Shown one piece after another: positions 52,478 through 61,611 of a stretch of DNA of 64,000 nucleotides (its first letter is position 1; every line of letters starts with the position of its first letter). The translations under genes were made by a program, and so were the position numbers. The stretch lies in assembly GCA_024701455.1 (NCBI GenBank), contig JABXYP010000001.1, positions 3,724,001 through 3,788,000 of the forward strand, in the 5' to 3' direction. The stretch comes from Bacillus sp. A301a_S52. GTDB lineage: Bacteria > Bacillota > Bacilli > Bacillales > Salisediminibacteriaceae. Under the pieces are notes generated by a model. It saw only the letters and a list, made by a program, of their open reading frames with translations. It was not told the DNA's origin and ran no database searches.

Positions 52478-52930
52478 TCATTCTCCCTTCTTTCCAGACG
52501 CTGCCACTGTTTGAAGTGAATGCTTAGTATGATAAGCAGAATCATTCAAGACAATCTGTTTGCCCACTTTTTTCGTTGTGTTAATAATAATAGGTCCTCT
52601 TAAGTTGGCAGTAGATTCTTCAAGAGTATCTCGTAATGTTAGGACGATAAAAACAACCACATCTTCCCTCTTTTCAATTTGTAGCGCCTCCACTGTCTGG
52701 TCTGACAAATCAGCCTCATAATCAGGAAAGAAAGCAAATGGAGTCATCACGACTAAGGCCAGTCCGGGAGTGAGAGTAGATTGTAATATTGAGAATGGGC
52801 TAGGTTCTTCACTAAAGGGTAGAAGTATGAATGACTTCTCCTCTTCAAAGCTTGGAAGTCCTTGATTGAAGGTAATAATGTTTTGTCTATTTATCTCTGT
52901 CACACCTGAATATTTTGTATCTATTTGCAA
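52478..52930 (-). CDS. fliW: Flagellar assembly factor FliW
   Basis: 150 residues. [39 protein letters not shown] and [21 protein letters not shown] are conserved FliW blocks. FliW binds either flagellin or CsrA and so relieves CsrA repression when flagellin is being secreted. Directly upstream of csrA. In B. subtilis it is co-transcribed from flgM onward; here a terminator after yviE and a sigma-D-like promoter precede it. Confidence 0.95.
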   Translation of the reverse strand: MQIDTKYSGVTEINRQNIITFNQGLPSFEEEKSFILLPFSEEPSPFSILQSTLTPGLALVVMTPFAFFPDYEADLSDQTVEALQIEKREDVVVFIVLTLRDTLEESTANLRGPIIINTTKKVGKQIVLNDSAYHTKHSLQTVAASGKKGE

Positions 52931-53232
52931 CTATCATCCCTCCAATATCATCTTTTTTTCATTGTAACGAAAAATAGCGCCCGTGTCTCGGTCATTTGAT
53001 AAACGTTGTTAAAATTTAATTTAAAATAAGTCATAGTTCTCATTGACATTATCTTTGCAGATTGTTGTGTTAGAATCGCTAAAGTGGTCATTAGCATTGT
53101 TAGAAAATATGGCAATAGGTAGTCAGGCACTCTCTTTCTATTAAGGATAACAAGTTTTAAGCAACACTATCCATAATTAAAAATATTCAATGTTTTAATA
53201 CTTTCTTCTTTCAACACTTTAAAAACCTAGAG

Positions 53233-53259
53233 ATATCGACCCCTTTTTTTATTTTGTTA
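53233..53259 (-). promoter_or_regulatory. Sigma-D-like promoter of fliW-csrA
   Basis: On the minus strand TAAC (53256-53259), 15-base spacer, GTCGATAT (53233-53240). The -10 and -35 each carry one mismatch. The rest of 52931-53316 is AT-rich with no supported gene. Confidence 0.5.
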
Positions 53260-53316
53260 CCTTATCTCGCTAGAAAGCTCTCGTTCACAAAATCAATTTC
53301 CCTCTTACTACCACAT

Positions 53317-53347
53317 TAAAAATGCCTTGTGTAATTTCTACACAAGG
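53317..53347 (-). terminator. Terminator after yviE
   Basis: CCTTGTGTA (53325-53333) pairs with TACACAAGG (53339-53347), 5-base loop; on the minus strand CATTTTTAATG follows. Confidence 0.7.
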
Positions 53348-53349
53348 GC

Positions 53350-53940
53350 TTATAATTCTTTATTTACTGTGCTTCCTGGGATCACAGTAAAGTGGATATT
53401 ATTTTTTTGCTCTAAATAAACATTTGTTTCCCATCTCGGCACCTGAATTTCAGGACTATTTCGCTTCACATTAATAGCTACATGTGGTAAATCCGCATCG
53501 AACTGAAGTTCTGAAGGTGTATAATTAATTTTCACCTTTCCCATATGCTCTGGCACAGCACCAAAATTATACGACATTGGCGCCCGTTCACTTCGTTGCT
53601 TTGCGACTGAAGCCAGGGCATTAGTATTGTTTTCGATTTTTTTTAATTGTTCACCATGACGCATCGTTTCAGCGATAAATTGCATGACTTTTTGATTACC
53701 TTTAGCTGCATTTTCCTTCCCACGGCGTAAAGGACTTTTTACATCTGCATCTGCAAAAGCTTCTGTTTGGTCAATATATAACCGTGAGGCTGTTGTGCTT
53801 ATTCTAAGTTTTCCAGCTACATTCTGGTCAATTGTCATGTCTGGTCCGGGCTGACGCATGCTAATATACGGACGCGATTGTTGAATCCCAGTTTTAGCTT
53901 GAATAGTGGAAATAGCTATCTGTGGCAAAGACATCAGCAT
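53350..53940 (-). CDS. yviE: YviE-like flagellar cluster protein (DUF6470)
   Basis: 196 residues. Start PQIAISTIQAKTGIQQSRPY, the central helix with GKENAAKGNQKVMQFIAETM, and the end HVAINVKRNSPEIQVPRW fit the YviE family found between flgL and fliW in Bacilli. Its function is unknown. Two start codons are possible: the ATG at 53940, or ATG two codons later (MSLPQIAIS) with better spacing from AGGAGG. A hairpin (53978-54007) after flgL may reduce its transcription. Confidence 0.85.
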   Translation of the reverse strand: MLMSLPQIAISTIQAKTGIQQSRPYISMRQPGPDMTIDQNVAGKLRISTTASRLYIDQTEAFADADVKSPLRRGKENAAKGNQKVMQFIAETMRHGEQLKKIENNTNALASVAKQRSERAPMSYNFGAVPEHMGKVKINYTPSELQFDADLPHVAINVKRNSPEIQVPRWETNVYLEQKNNIHFTVIPGSTVNKEL

Positions 53941-53977
53941 TCCTCCTCCTGCCCATTTTTCCTTCTACATAGATAGA

Positions 53978-54007
53978 AAAACTAGACTTAGGCTATAGTC
54001 TAGTTTT
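53978..54007 (-). terminator. Terminator or attenuator between flgL and yviE
   Basis: AAAACTAGACT (53978-53988) pairs perfectly with AGTCTAGTTTT (53997-54007); TTTTTCTATC on the minus strand. Confidence 0.65.
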
Positions 54008-54021
54008 AAATAATCTGGAGC

Positions 54022-54900
54022 CTACCTTAAAAAGTCCAGTAAAGAAGGCTGAATAATTCGCGAGCTGGAAGACAGTGCTGCGCGATGGACGTTTTCTTGT
54101 GTCAATAATTGTGTGATAACCTCTGCCAGATCAGCATCTTCATTATCGGACATTATACGTGTCGCTAACACCTCTTGATCTTGAAGGCGTTGATCCATCA
54201 TTTCAACTCTGTTTACTCTCGCCCCTAAAGCCGCTCTCTCATTAATAGTATTATTTATATGGCCATCTACTGTATCAAGCATAGCAGACAATTCTTCTGC
54301 CGTCGTATCTTCATTCATCAGCATGTTTTCTAGTTGCTGGATATCGTTAAACATTTGCTCTGAGAAAACATTTTGTGGACTCACATTAACAGGAACTTTA
54401 ACCCCTTTTAACAACTCAAGCTCAACATCATGTGTATTTGTGGAAAATGTGTCGTTTTCTAAGTCAACTGGTTTATTTGTCGTATTTGTACCATTAAATA
54501 TATACTTATTATTAGACTTTGTATTCGCTAATGACTCTAAATGCTCTTTAAGTTGACGAACTTCTTCCGCAATATTCTCTCTTTGTCCTTCTTCATATGT
54601 GTCGTTCGACGCTTGAACGGTCAACTCACGTATTCTTTGTAAGGCACTAGTCGTATCATTTAAAGCTGAATCGGCGGAATCCATCCAATTGTATGCTTCT
54701 CCTAAATTCCGTTTAAATTGTTGGACTTCTACTAATTGTGTTCGATAACGCATGCCGTTCATCGCTACCACTGGATCCTGAGAAGGACGAGTAATCTTTT
54801 TACCAGTGGATAGCTGATCTTGATAGAGTTTAAGTTGAGACATACTTGTATTTAAATGTCGAAGTGTACTAGTTGAAATCATTGATTGTGTTACACGCAT
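54022..54900 (-). CDS. flgL: Flagellar hook-associated protein 3 FlgL
   Basis: 292 residues. MRVTQSMISTSTLRHLNTSM and YQDQLSTGKKITRPSQDPVVAM are the FlgL/flagellin-like N-terminal helices; the C-terminus ALSSSSRIIQPSLLDFLR is typical. It forms the junction between hook and filament with FlgK. Follows flgK by 27 bases. Confidence 0.95.
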   Translation of the reverse strand: MRVTQSMISTSTLRHLNTSMSQLKLYQDQLSTGKKITRPSQDPVVAMNGMRYRTQLVEVQQFKRNLGEAYNWMDSADSALNDTTSALQRIRELTVQASNDTYEEGQRENIAEEVRQLKEHLESLANTKSNNKYIFNGTNTTNKPVDLENDTFSTNTHDVELELLKGVKVPVNVSPQNVFSEQMFNDIQQLENMLMNEDTTAEELSAMLDTVDGHINNTINERAALGARVNRVEMMDQRLQDQEVLATRIMSDNEDADLAEVITQLLTQENVHRAALSSSSRIIQPSLLDFLR

Positions 54901-54927
54901 CTTACGTCACCTCCCCCATTAAATCAT

Positions 54928-56511
54928 TTACCTGCCTACTCGGCCCATACCGTTAATAATCGTATCTAGCATTTCGTCGACTGCGGTTAGATTACGCGCT
55001 GCCGCATTGTATGCATGCTGAAATTGAATCATATTAGCTAGCTCTTCATCCAATGAGACACTACTTACAGCTTGTCGTCTTTCATTAATTGAGTTTGCTA
55101 GTGATTGAAAATTCTTTGTCATGTTGCTTGCTTCACTAACACCAACAGCCATTCGCCCTATAACTCCTTGATAAAAGCTATCTAAGCTAGCCGTTTGACC
55201 ACCATAGTTTAATTGAGTATCTTTTACATCTGCTAAATTCAACGCATTAGATCCGTCACCAGCATAAGCAGTAGGATCGCCATTTTCATCCAATACTTCA
55301 CGAGCAGCCGCAATATTATCAGTACTACTCAAGACAGCTTCTGATACTTTTAAATATTTAGCTGAGCCTTGAACACCACCACCATGAGCATCTGCAAATT
55401 CAAAGAAATTGTAACCTGCTCCACCGTTGGCTTTTTCTCCCGCTTCAATTTCCGATAAGCTCCAGCCACTGCTATGAACGTTATTAAACTCCTCTACAAA
55501 AACGGAGATCATCGTATCTAAATGTTGCATCATTTCGTTGTAGATACCTTTAACTTCTCCGCCTTCCATGTATCCATAAGCTTCTATCATTGCTTTAAGT
55601 GAGCCATTTGAATTAAAATCTTCAAAAGCAATTGCAGTACCACCGATTAAAATCTCTGTAACTGGACCATCAAGCTGGTCGCCATCAGCGTCTGTTACAG
55701 ATACTTGATTATATTCAAACGTGGAACCATCGAGTAAAACGATGTCATTTAAACGCTGACCGTTATTATCAAGTAGGTGAATTGTATAACGGCCTTCCGC
55801 CATTTCTTTCGCATTACCACCGCTAGGTACCCGTTCAACCTCAATATTCATAAAGTTAGATAATTCATCCACAAGTAGATCACGTTTATCGTACAAATCA
55901 TTTGGGAGTAAACCATGTACTTCTACACTAGCAATCTGTTTATTGAGTTCATTAATTTGGTTTAACAATGAATTAACTTGACTATTTTCAACTCCAATTT
56001 GATCACGATAATCACGTTGAATCGTTTCAATCGATTCATACGTATGGTTGAACGCTTCTGCTATAGCGACACCTCGCTGTTGAAGAACAGCTCTAGCCCC
56101 TGCATCTTCAGGGTTAGCAGACACATCTTCTAATGCTTGCCAAAATTCGTTAATCACTTTGGCATTACCGTTATCTAGTTCATTCATAACATCTTCCATA
56201 CGCTCCAAAGCCGCGTACTTTGTACTCCAATACCCAAGCTTTGAGTTCTCGCCTCTAAATTGTAAATCTAAAAACGAATCTCGAATCCGTTGAATTTCAC
56301 CGGCTTTAACTCCTGTACCAAGCTGACCTGGTATTCCTGGTTTATTAAATGCAGGATTAGGGAAGGCCTCAGTTTGTGTAAAATTAACACGTTGTCTAGA
56401 GTAACCAGGTGTGTTGGCATTCGCAATGTTATGGCCTGTTGTATAAAGTGCTGCTTGTTGTGTGCTTAATGCACGGCGCATCGTTTCAAGACCGTGAAAT
56501 GTTGATATCAT
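54928..56511 (-). CDS. flgK: Flagellar hook-associated protein 1 FlgK
   Basis: 527 residues. MISTFHGLETMRRALSTQQAAL and NANTPGYSRQRV at the N-terminus, and the C-terminal LDEELANMIQFQHAYNAAARNLTAVDEML, are diagnostic. First hook-filament junction protein. SD GGAGAGAAT; in the flgM-flgN-flgK-flgL operon. Confidence 0.96.
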   Translation of the reverse strand: MISTFHGLETMRRALSTQQAALYTTGHNIANANTPGYSRQRVNFTQTEAFPNPAFNKPGIPGQLGTGVKAGEIQRIRDSFLDLQFRGENSKLGYWSTKYAALERMEDVMNELDNGNAKVINEFWQALEDVSANPEDAGARAVLQQRGVAIAEAFNHTYESIETIQRDYRDQIGVENSQVNSLLNQINELNKQIASVEVHGLLPNDLYDKRDLLVDELSNFMNIEVERVPSGGNAKEMAEGRYTIHLLDNNGQRLNDIVLLDGSTFEYNQVSVTDADGDQLDGPVTEILIGGTAIAFEDFNSNGSLKAMIEAYGYMEGGEVKGIYNEMMQHLDTMISVFVEEFNNVHSSGWSLSEIEAGEKANGGAGYNFFEFADAHGGGVQGSAKYLKVSEAVLSSTDNIAAAREVLDENGDPTAYAGDGSNALNLADVKDTQLNYGGQTASLDSFYQGVIGRMAVGVSEASNMTKNFQSLANSINERRQAVSSVSLDEELANMIQFQHAYNAAARNLTAVDEMLDTIINGMGRVGR

Positions 56512-56625
56512 GCTATTCTCTCCTTCTACCCCTTATTCATTTGAACACTTTCACATTTATTTATAGATTTATAATATTCCTTTTACTCTGCAAGACAACA
56601 TAGAACGTCCATTCATTAAGATAAC

Positions 56626-57126
56626 TTATGCTTTTGAATCGAATAATGATGGCCCGCTGCCTTCCTTATCCTCAAAGTCTTCATTTCTACCATCGTGTGA
56701 GTAGCTAGAAAATGGTGTTTTCGGAGACATAACATCAATTGAAAAATTTACAAAGCGTAAGGAATCTTCTAACAATTGGTGATTGAGATCATTTTGTTTT
56801 TTTAGCGTATGGATTTCTGTCATAAGTCGTTGTTGCCAATAGTGTAATTGTTCGCGTTCAGACTCAGGAAACAATGGCAGAAGTTGTGCCATTGTCACTT
56901 CTTCCTCAGAGACACCTTTGTCTTTCATCCATTGTCGAATCACTGTCTGTCTTGCGTTTTCAAGTTTGCGTAGTTTTTGAATAAACGGCGACTCTTCTTT
57001 CATGATTTGTTCAAGACCTTCTATATTTCCTTTTTTAATAATCTCTTCTTTTCTCACAGCTTGCTCATTAAAGCGTTCATGTACGACAGTCATCGCCTGT
57101 AAAATTTGTATTAGCTGCTCAACCAC
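56626..57126 (-). CDS. flgN: Flagellar chaperone FlgN
   Basis: 166 residues, helical, matching the FlgN/YvyG family by size, composition and position between flgM and flgK. LIQILQAMTVVHERFNEQAV and EEIIKKGNIEGLEQIMKEE are typical of the N-terminal helices. Chaperone of FlgK and FlgL before export. Starts about 20 bases after flgM. Confidence 0.9.
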   Translation of the reverse strand: MVEQLIQILQAMTVVHERFNEQAVRKEEIIKKGNIEGLEQIMKEESPFIQKLRKLENARQTVIRQWMKDKGVSEEEVTMAQLLPLFPESEREQLHYWQQRLMTEIHTLKKQNDLNHQLLEDSLRFVNFSIDVMSPKTPFSSYSHDGRNEDFEDKEGSGPSLFDSKA

Positions 57127-57147
57127 GCAATTTACACCTCACTAATC

Positions 57148-57414
57148 TTAAAGATCCCAAAACTCATAAAGCTTTTTAGCAACTTCTTGATGGTTTATTT
57201 TATAGGTGCCATTTTCAATCTGTTGTTTCACTTGATTGACATGTTCTTGACGCTCTGGTGATATTTCACTTCCTTCAGCCATCTTTTTCGCTGCCTCCGA
57301 AATTTGCACTTTATCAGATTGGTTGATCTTATTTTGATCAACTTTTTGCTGTACTTCTTGTGATTTTCGATATTGTTGGATTGAATGTGCTGGATTAATT
57401 TTCATTTTGTGCAC
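57148..57414 (-). CDS. flgM: Anti-sigma-D factor FlgM
   Basis: 88 residues. INPAHSIQQYRKSQEVQQK, then KVQISEAAKKMAEGSEISPERQE and VNQVKQQIENGTYKINHQEVAKKLYEF, the FlgM fold-on-binding helices. It holds sigma-D inactive until the hook is complete. SD AGGAGGTG. First gene of the hook-filament operon and itself under a perfect sigma-D promoter, giving feedback. Confidence 0.95.
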   Translation of the reverse strand: MHKMKINPAHSIQQYRKSQEVQQKVDQNKINQSDKVQISEAAKKMAEGSEISPERQEHVNQVKQQIENGTYKINHQEVAKKLYEFWDL

Positions 57415-57463
57415 CTCCTATAATTCCTTCACTAATAACTGTTTTCCTTTTCTTCTACCTTCT

Positions 57464-57490
57464 ATATCGGCTAATGTTTAACGATCTTTA
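57464..57490 (-). promoter_or_regulatory. Sigma-D promoter of flgM operon
   Basis: On the minus strand TAAA (57487-57490), 15-base spacer, GCCGATAT (57464-57471): an exact consensus match. Confidence 0.85.
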
Positions 57491-57812
57491 ATGAACGTGA
57501 AAAAAATCTTATAGGTCACACGAATCATTTATTAAAGCTAAATAGCCGTATTATACTCTATAGATATACTATTAGACCTAGTATAGGAATAGGTTTCTAA
57601 GATCTTTAATTACTCTTTAAGCAATCATCACTTTAAAATGATATCGTTCTCATGATTTCCTATCTTTATCTTTATTATCCATGTTGGAGTACCTTCCATC
57701 GTCAAGTAACTTTCATGAACTTTGTTTTTAAGTTAATGCACCTATATCATTAGTTTAGAAAAGTTTGGCCTGAATCAAACTAGTTCTCATACCCCTTACC
57801 TACTTAAAACAA

Positions 57813-57916
57813 TATAAAACGAACCTTCAATCAATTGGAGTTTTCGTTCTTCTTCCACTGGCTGAAGGTTGAGTAAATCAGGGCATATACGGGAGGTTTA
57901 CGGACGTTTATCTATT
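57813..57916 (+). repeat. Dispersed intergenic repeat, copy 9
   Basis: ATAAAACGAACCTTCAATCA, a hairpin with TTGGAGTTTTCGTTCTTCTTCC, AGGTTGAGTAAATCAGGGCAT, then a jump to GGGAGGTTTACGGACGTTTATC; the middle is deleted. Bases 57491-57812 otherwise show nothing recognisable. Confidence 0.8.
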
Positions 57917-57949
57917 TAAAAAGTGCTCATCTCATGATGAACACTTTTT
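57917..57949 (-). terminator. Terminator after yvyF
   Basis: AAAAGTG-C-TCATC pairs with GATGA-A-CACTTTT (one mismatch) around 4 bases; TTTTTAAATAG follows on the minus strand. Confidence 0.65.
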
Positions 57950-57955
57950 AAACTA

Positions 57956-58390
57956 TTATTTCTCCCGCCTTACTTTGTCTCCAAGCGTACTATAGGTTTG
58001 ATAGCGAGCCCGTTCCCGATCTCTTTGCCTTTCTTCAAAGGCTTTTTGTTTTTCTCCTACCTGAAGGCCTTCGTTAATCTCATCACGACAATTAGCACAT
58101 AAGCGTGCTTCACGAATTTGCGCTCCGCATTTTTCACATGGATACGTAAGGTTTGGAAATTGTGATAGATGGAGTCTTCCTTCACGAACAAACTGCATAA
58201 TAAGGTCACTTTCAACTTCGGTAGCTTCATGTACTTCTTCAATCGAAGCTCGTCGATTTTCTCTTTTCCTAATAAATGTGTAAACAGTCTGAAATTTTTC
58301 TTCCACTTCTCGTGCACACGCATCACATACTGGTCGTAAGGCTTTTACAAACAATTTATCACAGTTCGGACAATTTTTTAATTCAGGCAT
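57956..58390 (-). CDS. yvyF: YvyF-like flagellar operon zinc-ribbon protein
   Basis: 144 residues. Two CxxC pairs in NCPNCDKLFVKALRPVCDAC and two in YPCEKCGAQIREARLCANC suggest two zinc ribbons around a helix-turn-helix-like middle (RRASIEEVHEATEVESDLIM). Matches the TIGR03826/YvyF family found between comF and flgM genes. Role not established. A sigma-D-like promoter (58429-58455) lies upstream. Confidence 0.9.
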   Translation of the reverse strand: MPELKNCPNCDKLFVKALRPVCDACAREVEEKFQTVYTFIRKRENRRASIEEVHEATEVESDLIMQFVREGRLHLSQFPNLTYPCEKCGAQIREARLCANCRDEINEGLQVGEKQKAFEERQRDRERARYQTYSTLGDKVRREK

Positions 58391-58428
58391 TTTTCGACCT
58401 CTCTTTCTACTTATTATCTATACTTTTT

Positions 58429-58455
58429 ATATCGACTTATCCAAACTAGGTATTA
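58429..58455 (-). promoter_or_regulatory. Sigma-D-like promoter of yvyF
   Basis: On the minus strand TAAT, 15-base spacer, GTCGATAT (58429-58436). One mismatch in each element. Confidence 0.45.
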
Positions 58456-58464
58456 AGTTTTATT

Positions 58465-59319
58465 TTAAATTTGTCCAACAGCTCGAGCTACTGTCACACT
58501 ATACACGTTAGCTGCTCCTCTTCTATAAAAAAGCTCAGCTGCTGCCCGAAGAGTAGCCCCTGTCGTATATATGTCATCAATTATAAGAATATTTTTATCC
58601 TTCCATACTCTTTCATTAGCTTCTTTCGTAAATTCAAATATATGCTCATGAAATACAGCAAGCCTGCTTTTTCTTCCCCGCTTACTTTGCTTCCAAGCCG
58701 TCCCTTTACGTTGAAGCATTTCTTCCCATGAAAAAGCCTGTGCTAATAAAGCACTTTGATTAAATCCTCGGTCCCAAACTCGCTCATCTGTTAAAGGAAT
58801 GACAGTCACACAATCAATGCGTCTAATTGATTGTGTTAGTCCTTTAAGTGCATCAGTAAACAGTTCTGCAAGCTTAGCATCCCCCCGATATTTAAACTTA
58901 GCTATAAGTTCTTGCATAAATACGTTATAGGTGTAGAGAGCTCTGTGTTGAACAGGATATGCCGCTAAAAGCGGAGTAGTTGCCCACCACTGACAATCAC
59001 TGCATAGGTGACTTGGATTGTCACTAAACAAGGGAGGGAGGTTATTCGTATCATTAAAAACAATCACATTTCCTTCCTGCTCTTTAGATGACATATGCTT
59101 ATCTTTCAAGTTAACGCTCTCACAAGTGTCTCCTTTACGTTGTGTGGGTCGTCCGCACATATCACAGCATATCATTTTTATTGATTCGAGCTTACTATCA
59201 CAAGCGACACATAAAATTTTCTTAGTCTCAATCCCGACAAAAGACTGCCAGCTTACTTCTGTGCTGAAAGCATTATGGCAATAGAGACATCGAGCACCTT
59301 CACTTAAAATGGTTGTCAT
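58465..59319 (-). CDS. comFC: Competence protein ComFC (phosphoribosyltransferase fold)
   Basis: 284 residues. An N-terminal zinc-binding part with CLYCHNAF, CVACDSK, CCDMCGRP and CSDCQWW, and a C-terminal phosphoribosyltransferase-like domain with ILIIDDIYTTGATLRAAAEL. Needed with ComFA for DNA uptake during transformation. It starts 57 bases after the comFA stop. A roughly 30-residue polar insert around residues 70-95 makes it longer than usual. Confidence 0.92.
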   Translation of the reverse strand: MTTILSEGARCLYCHNAFSTEVSWQSFVGIETKKILCVACDSKLESIKMICCDMCGRPTQRKGDTCESVNLKDKHMSSKEQEGNVIVFNDTNNLPPLFSDNPSHLCSDCQWWATTPLLAAYPVQHRALYTYNVFMQELIAKFKYRGDAKLAELFTDALKGLTQSIRRIDCVTVIPLTDERVWDRGFNQSALLAQAFSWEEMLQRKGTAWKQSKRGRKSRLAVFHEHIFEFTKEANERVWKDKNILIIDDIYTTGATLRAAAELFYRRGAANVYSVTVARAVGQI

Positions 59320-59376
59320 CTTTCATCCCCCGTTCTCTTTTAATCACCCTTTTGCATAATACGGTTTTTGTTAAAG

Positions 59377-60966
59377 TTAAAAAGTGTCATTCATTCGTTT
59401 TATATGGTTTACCGCATCTACCATTGCTGTCGTCTTCCCATGGTGAAAATAATGAACGTCTCCTTCTGGAGCAACTGGACTACGGCCAGCTCTACCTGCG
59501 ATCTGAACTAATGCGGCCTCATTGAATATGGTCTCCTCCGCACCTAGAACAGCGACTTGAATATCCTTAATAGTAATACCTCGTTCGAGTATGGTCGTTG
59601 TTAATAGCAGCTGTATGTCGCCATTTCTAAAGCGCATTACTTTTTCTCTCCGTTCTTCATCTTCCGCATGAACAGTATCTACTTGTTGTTCATTGAACAC
59701 TGCTTTAATGACCTTTTCGGCCGTTTTCATTACACTTACTGCCGGAAAAAATAATAAAATTTGTTTGTGGAGAGTTAAATGTTTAGAAAGCCAGGATACT
59801 AGGGGAGAAGGAAGAGAATTTTTTGAAAGCTTTTTTCGCCAATTACCGACCCAAATAAATCGGGGTTCTGGCAAAGGATAGCCATGATAACGCTTAGTCA
59901 CCTTTACATAAGCTAGGTCTCCATTATTTACTTTTTTCTTAATTGCTTTAGAAGGAGTAGCGGTAAGATAGACGATGAGACTTTGGCTTGCCCTTGCCCG
60001 TTCAATAGCGAATTGCAGTTTCTTGTCGTGTGTATAAGGAAACGCATCCACTTCATCAATAATGACAAGGGGAAAAAAACGAGAGAATCGAAGAACTTGG
60101 TGTGTAGTAGCCACATAGATATGGCTTTGAGCATAACGTGCTTCTTCACTTACTCCCCCATAAAAACCATTGATATCGGTGTGAGGAAATGAGGCTTTCA
60201 ATCGAGGAATTAATTCCAAAACCACATCTGTACGGGGAGTAGCAATGAGAATCGGGAGCTGTGCCTTTAACGCTCGCTCTATTAATGAAAATAGCATTTC
60301 AGTTTTCCCAGCACCACAGACTGCCCATACTAGACACTCTTTTCGTTTTTTTAGTGTCTCTAATTGTTGGATCAAAAACTTAGATGCCCTTTCTTGTTCA
60401 AATGTTAGTGAGCCTTCCCATGTCATTTGTGGCACATTCATTACACGCTCCTCTTTTCCCTCCCAAGTAAGTAAAGGCGCACAAGATGTTACACGTCCCA
60501 TCATGATACATGCTCGACAGTAGATACAACTTTTCTTACACCGACTACATGTTATCTGTTCGTACAAAAATGAATCAGTATTACCGCATCTGTTACACGT
60601 AGGCTTTGAGGTTGTAAAGTCTAGCGCCGCTTTATACTGAATATAGCCATTAGCTACGTGTTCATGAATGATGTTAAGTGGTATTTTTTTAACTACTTCA
60701 TCTAACAATAACAGGCGACCAGTTAGCATGTTTTTTAATACTTTATCAGGTTGATAAGTTTTATTGATGTTGGGAAAATACCACTCAGTTGATGGATAGT
60801 CTGATAAACGAATGAGCGAGAAGTGCCTAATGTCGTGAGGGGATATTGACGAAGATATTAACATTTCAGGAATTAGCCATTTCTTCCTTTCTTCACTCGT
60901 GAATGAATAAGGATAAAGTGTACAGTCACCCACTTTCCCCCATTGATCAGCTGCATAAAAACGCAA
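59377..60966 (-). CDS. comFA: Competence DNA-uptake ATPase ComFA
   Basis: 529 residues, a DEAD-box-like helicase/translocase. A zinc-finger region at about 122-150 (CNRCGNTD, then CSRCKKSCIYCRAC), Walker A VWAVCGAGKTEML, Walker B LVIIDEVDAFP, and motif VI-like VQIAGRAGRSPVAPEG. Drives single-stranded DNA through the membrane channel with ComFC. Somewhat longer than the B. subtilis protein, mainly in the N-terminal segment. Confidence 0.94.
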   Translation of the reverse strand: MRFYAADQWGKVGDCTLYPYSFTSEERKKWLIPEMLISSSISPHDIRHFSLIRLSDYPSTEWYFPNINKTYQPDKVLKNMLTGRLLLLDEVVKKIPLNIIHEHVANGYIQYKAALDFTTSKPTCNRCGNTDSFLYEQITCSRCKKSCIYCRACIMMGRVTSCAPLLTWEGKEERVMNVPQMTWEGSLTFEQERASKFLIQQLETLKKRKECLVWAVCGAGKTEMLFSLIERALKAQLPILIATPRTDVVLELIPRLKASFPHTDINGFYGGVSEEARYAQSHIYVATTHQVLRFSRFFPLVIIDEVDAFPYTHDKKLQFAIERARASQSLIVYLTATPSKAIKKKVNNGDLAYVKVTKRYHGYPLPEPRFIWVGNWRKKLSKNSLPSPLVSWLSKHLTLHKQILLFFPAVSVMKTAEKVIKAVFNEQQVDTVHAEDEERREKVMRFRNGDIQLLLTTTILERGITIKDIQVAVLGAEETIFNEAALVQIAGRAGRSPVAPEGDVHYFHHGKTTAMVDAVNHIKRMNDTF

Positions 60967-61419
60967 ATGAGCTACCTCCTTTAACTATATGCTGTTTTTT
61001 AATGAAAATCGATCTAAGACTGATTGATGACTAAGCCGTGATCTTACATAGGATCTGCTGAACAATCTCATCTTCGACCACAAAGGTATCGCTTGCATAG
61101 CTCCGCATTGACCAGAGGTATCATTGCGACATCGGGTCAACATGATCTTGTCGTGCCTTACTAGTCTGCCGAGAAGCTGGAGAGCGTCTCAAGCTTTGCT
61201 TTGGGGGGTATCGCCTTGTGTTTCCTTTCCCGAAGGAGTAAGCCTACGCTATTCTAGCGGCACCTCTTTAGTTAAACCCTTTCAACGAATATGACGCGCG
61301 AGAGTTTTTAACTATATAGATGGATTTCTTTGCAATTGATTTCAAAAAAATCAACTGTCTCTTTGTTTACATATTAAGGCTTACAGGTTATTCAGTAAGC
61401 CCCACATAATATATGGGAA
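60967..61419. other. Unusual non-coding stretch where comFB would be expected from partial order
   Basis: Bases about 61020-61320 are visibly more G+C-rich than the flanks and contain many stops in all frames. On the minus strand a fragment reads SYASDTFVVEDEIVQQILCK before a stop, which could be part of a decayed gene. No comFB-like protein is recognisable here or elsewhere in the window. Confidence 0.35.
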
Positions 61420-61487
61420 TAAAACGAACCTCTAATCAGTGAGAGTTAAGTGAATGAGGATATTAGCGTCCGTTACCTATGATAAAA
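61420..61487 (+). repeat. Dispersed intergenic repeat, copy 10 (short)
   Basis: ATAAAACGAACCTCTAATCAGT, GAGAGTTAAGTGAATGAGGA, TATTAGCGTCCGTTAC and CTATGATAAAAA; the first hairpin and middle are deleted. Confidence 0.7.
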
Positions 61488-61572
61488 AGTGGTTTGAAAA
61501 AGATGCTCAACACTAAGGAATTAAAACGGGGATACTACAGTTGTATAAAAGTAGATAGAAGAAAAAGACAGA

Positions 61573-61602
61573 AAAGGGGGTTTTCAGCCTCCCTTTTAAT
61601 TC
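61573..61602 (-). terminator. Terminator after degV-type gene
   Basis: On the minus strand AAAAGGGAGG pairs with CCCCCTTTT around CTGAAAA, followed by TCTGTC; moderate. Confidence 0.5.
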
Positions 61603-61611
61603 GTCTTAATT

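Noticed and set aside
52474..52545. N-terminal extension of csrA by 24 codons
   Set aside because: CsrA proteins begin at MLVLTRK; the extension lies within fliW in another frame.
52948..53130. 60-codon minus-strand frame between yviE and fliW
   Set aside because: No SD at its start, in AT-rich leader sequence downstream of a sigma-D-like promoter.
3061..61487. Insertion sequences, prophage or CRISPR as explanation of the dispersed repeats
   Set aside because: No transposase, integrase or cas gene is present, spacing is irregular and copies lie singly in intergenic gaps.
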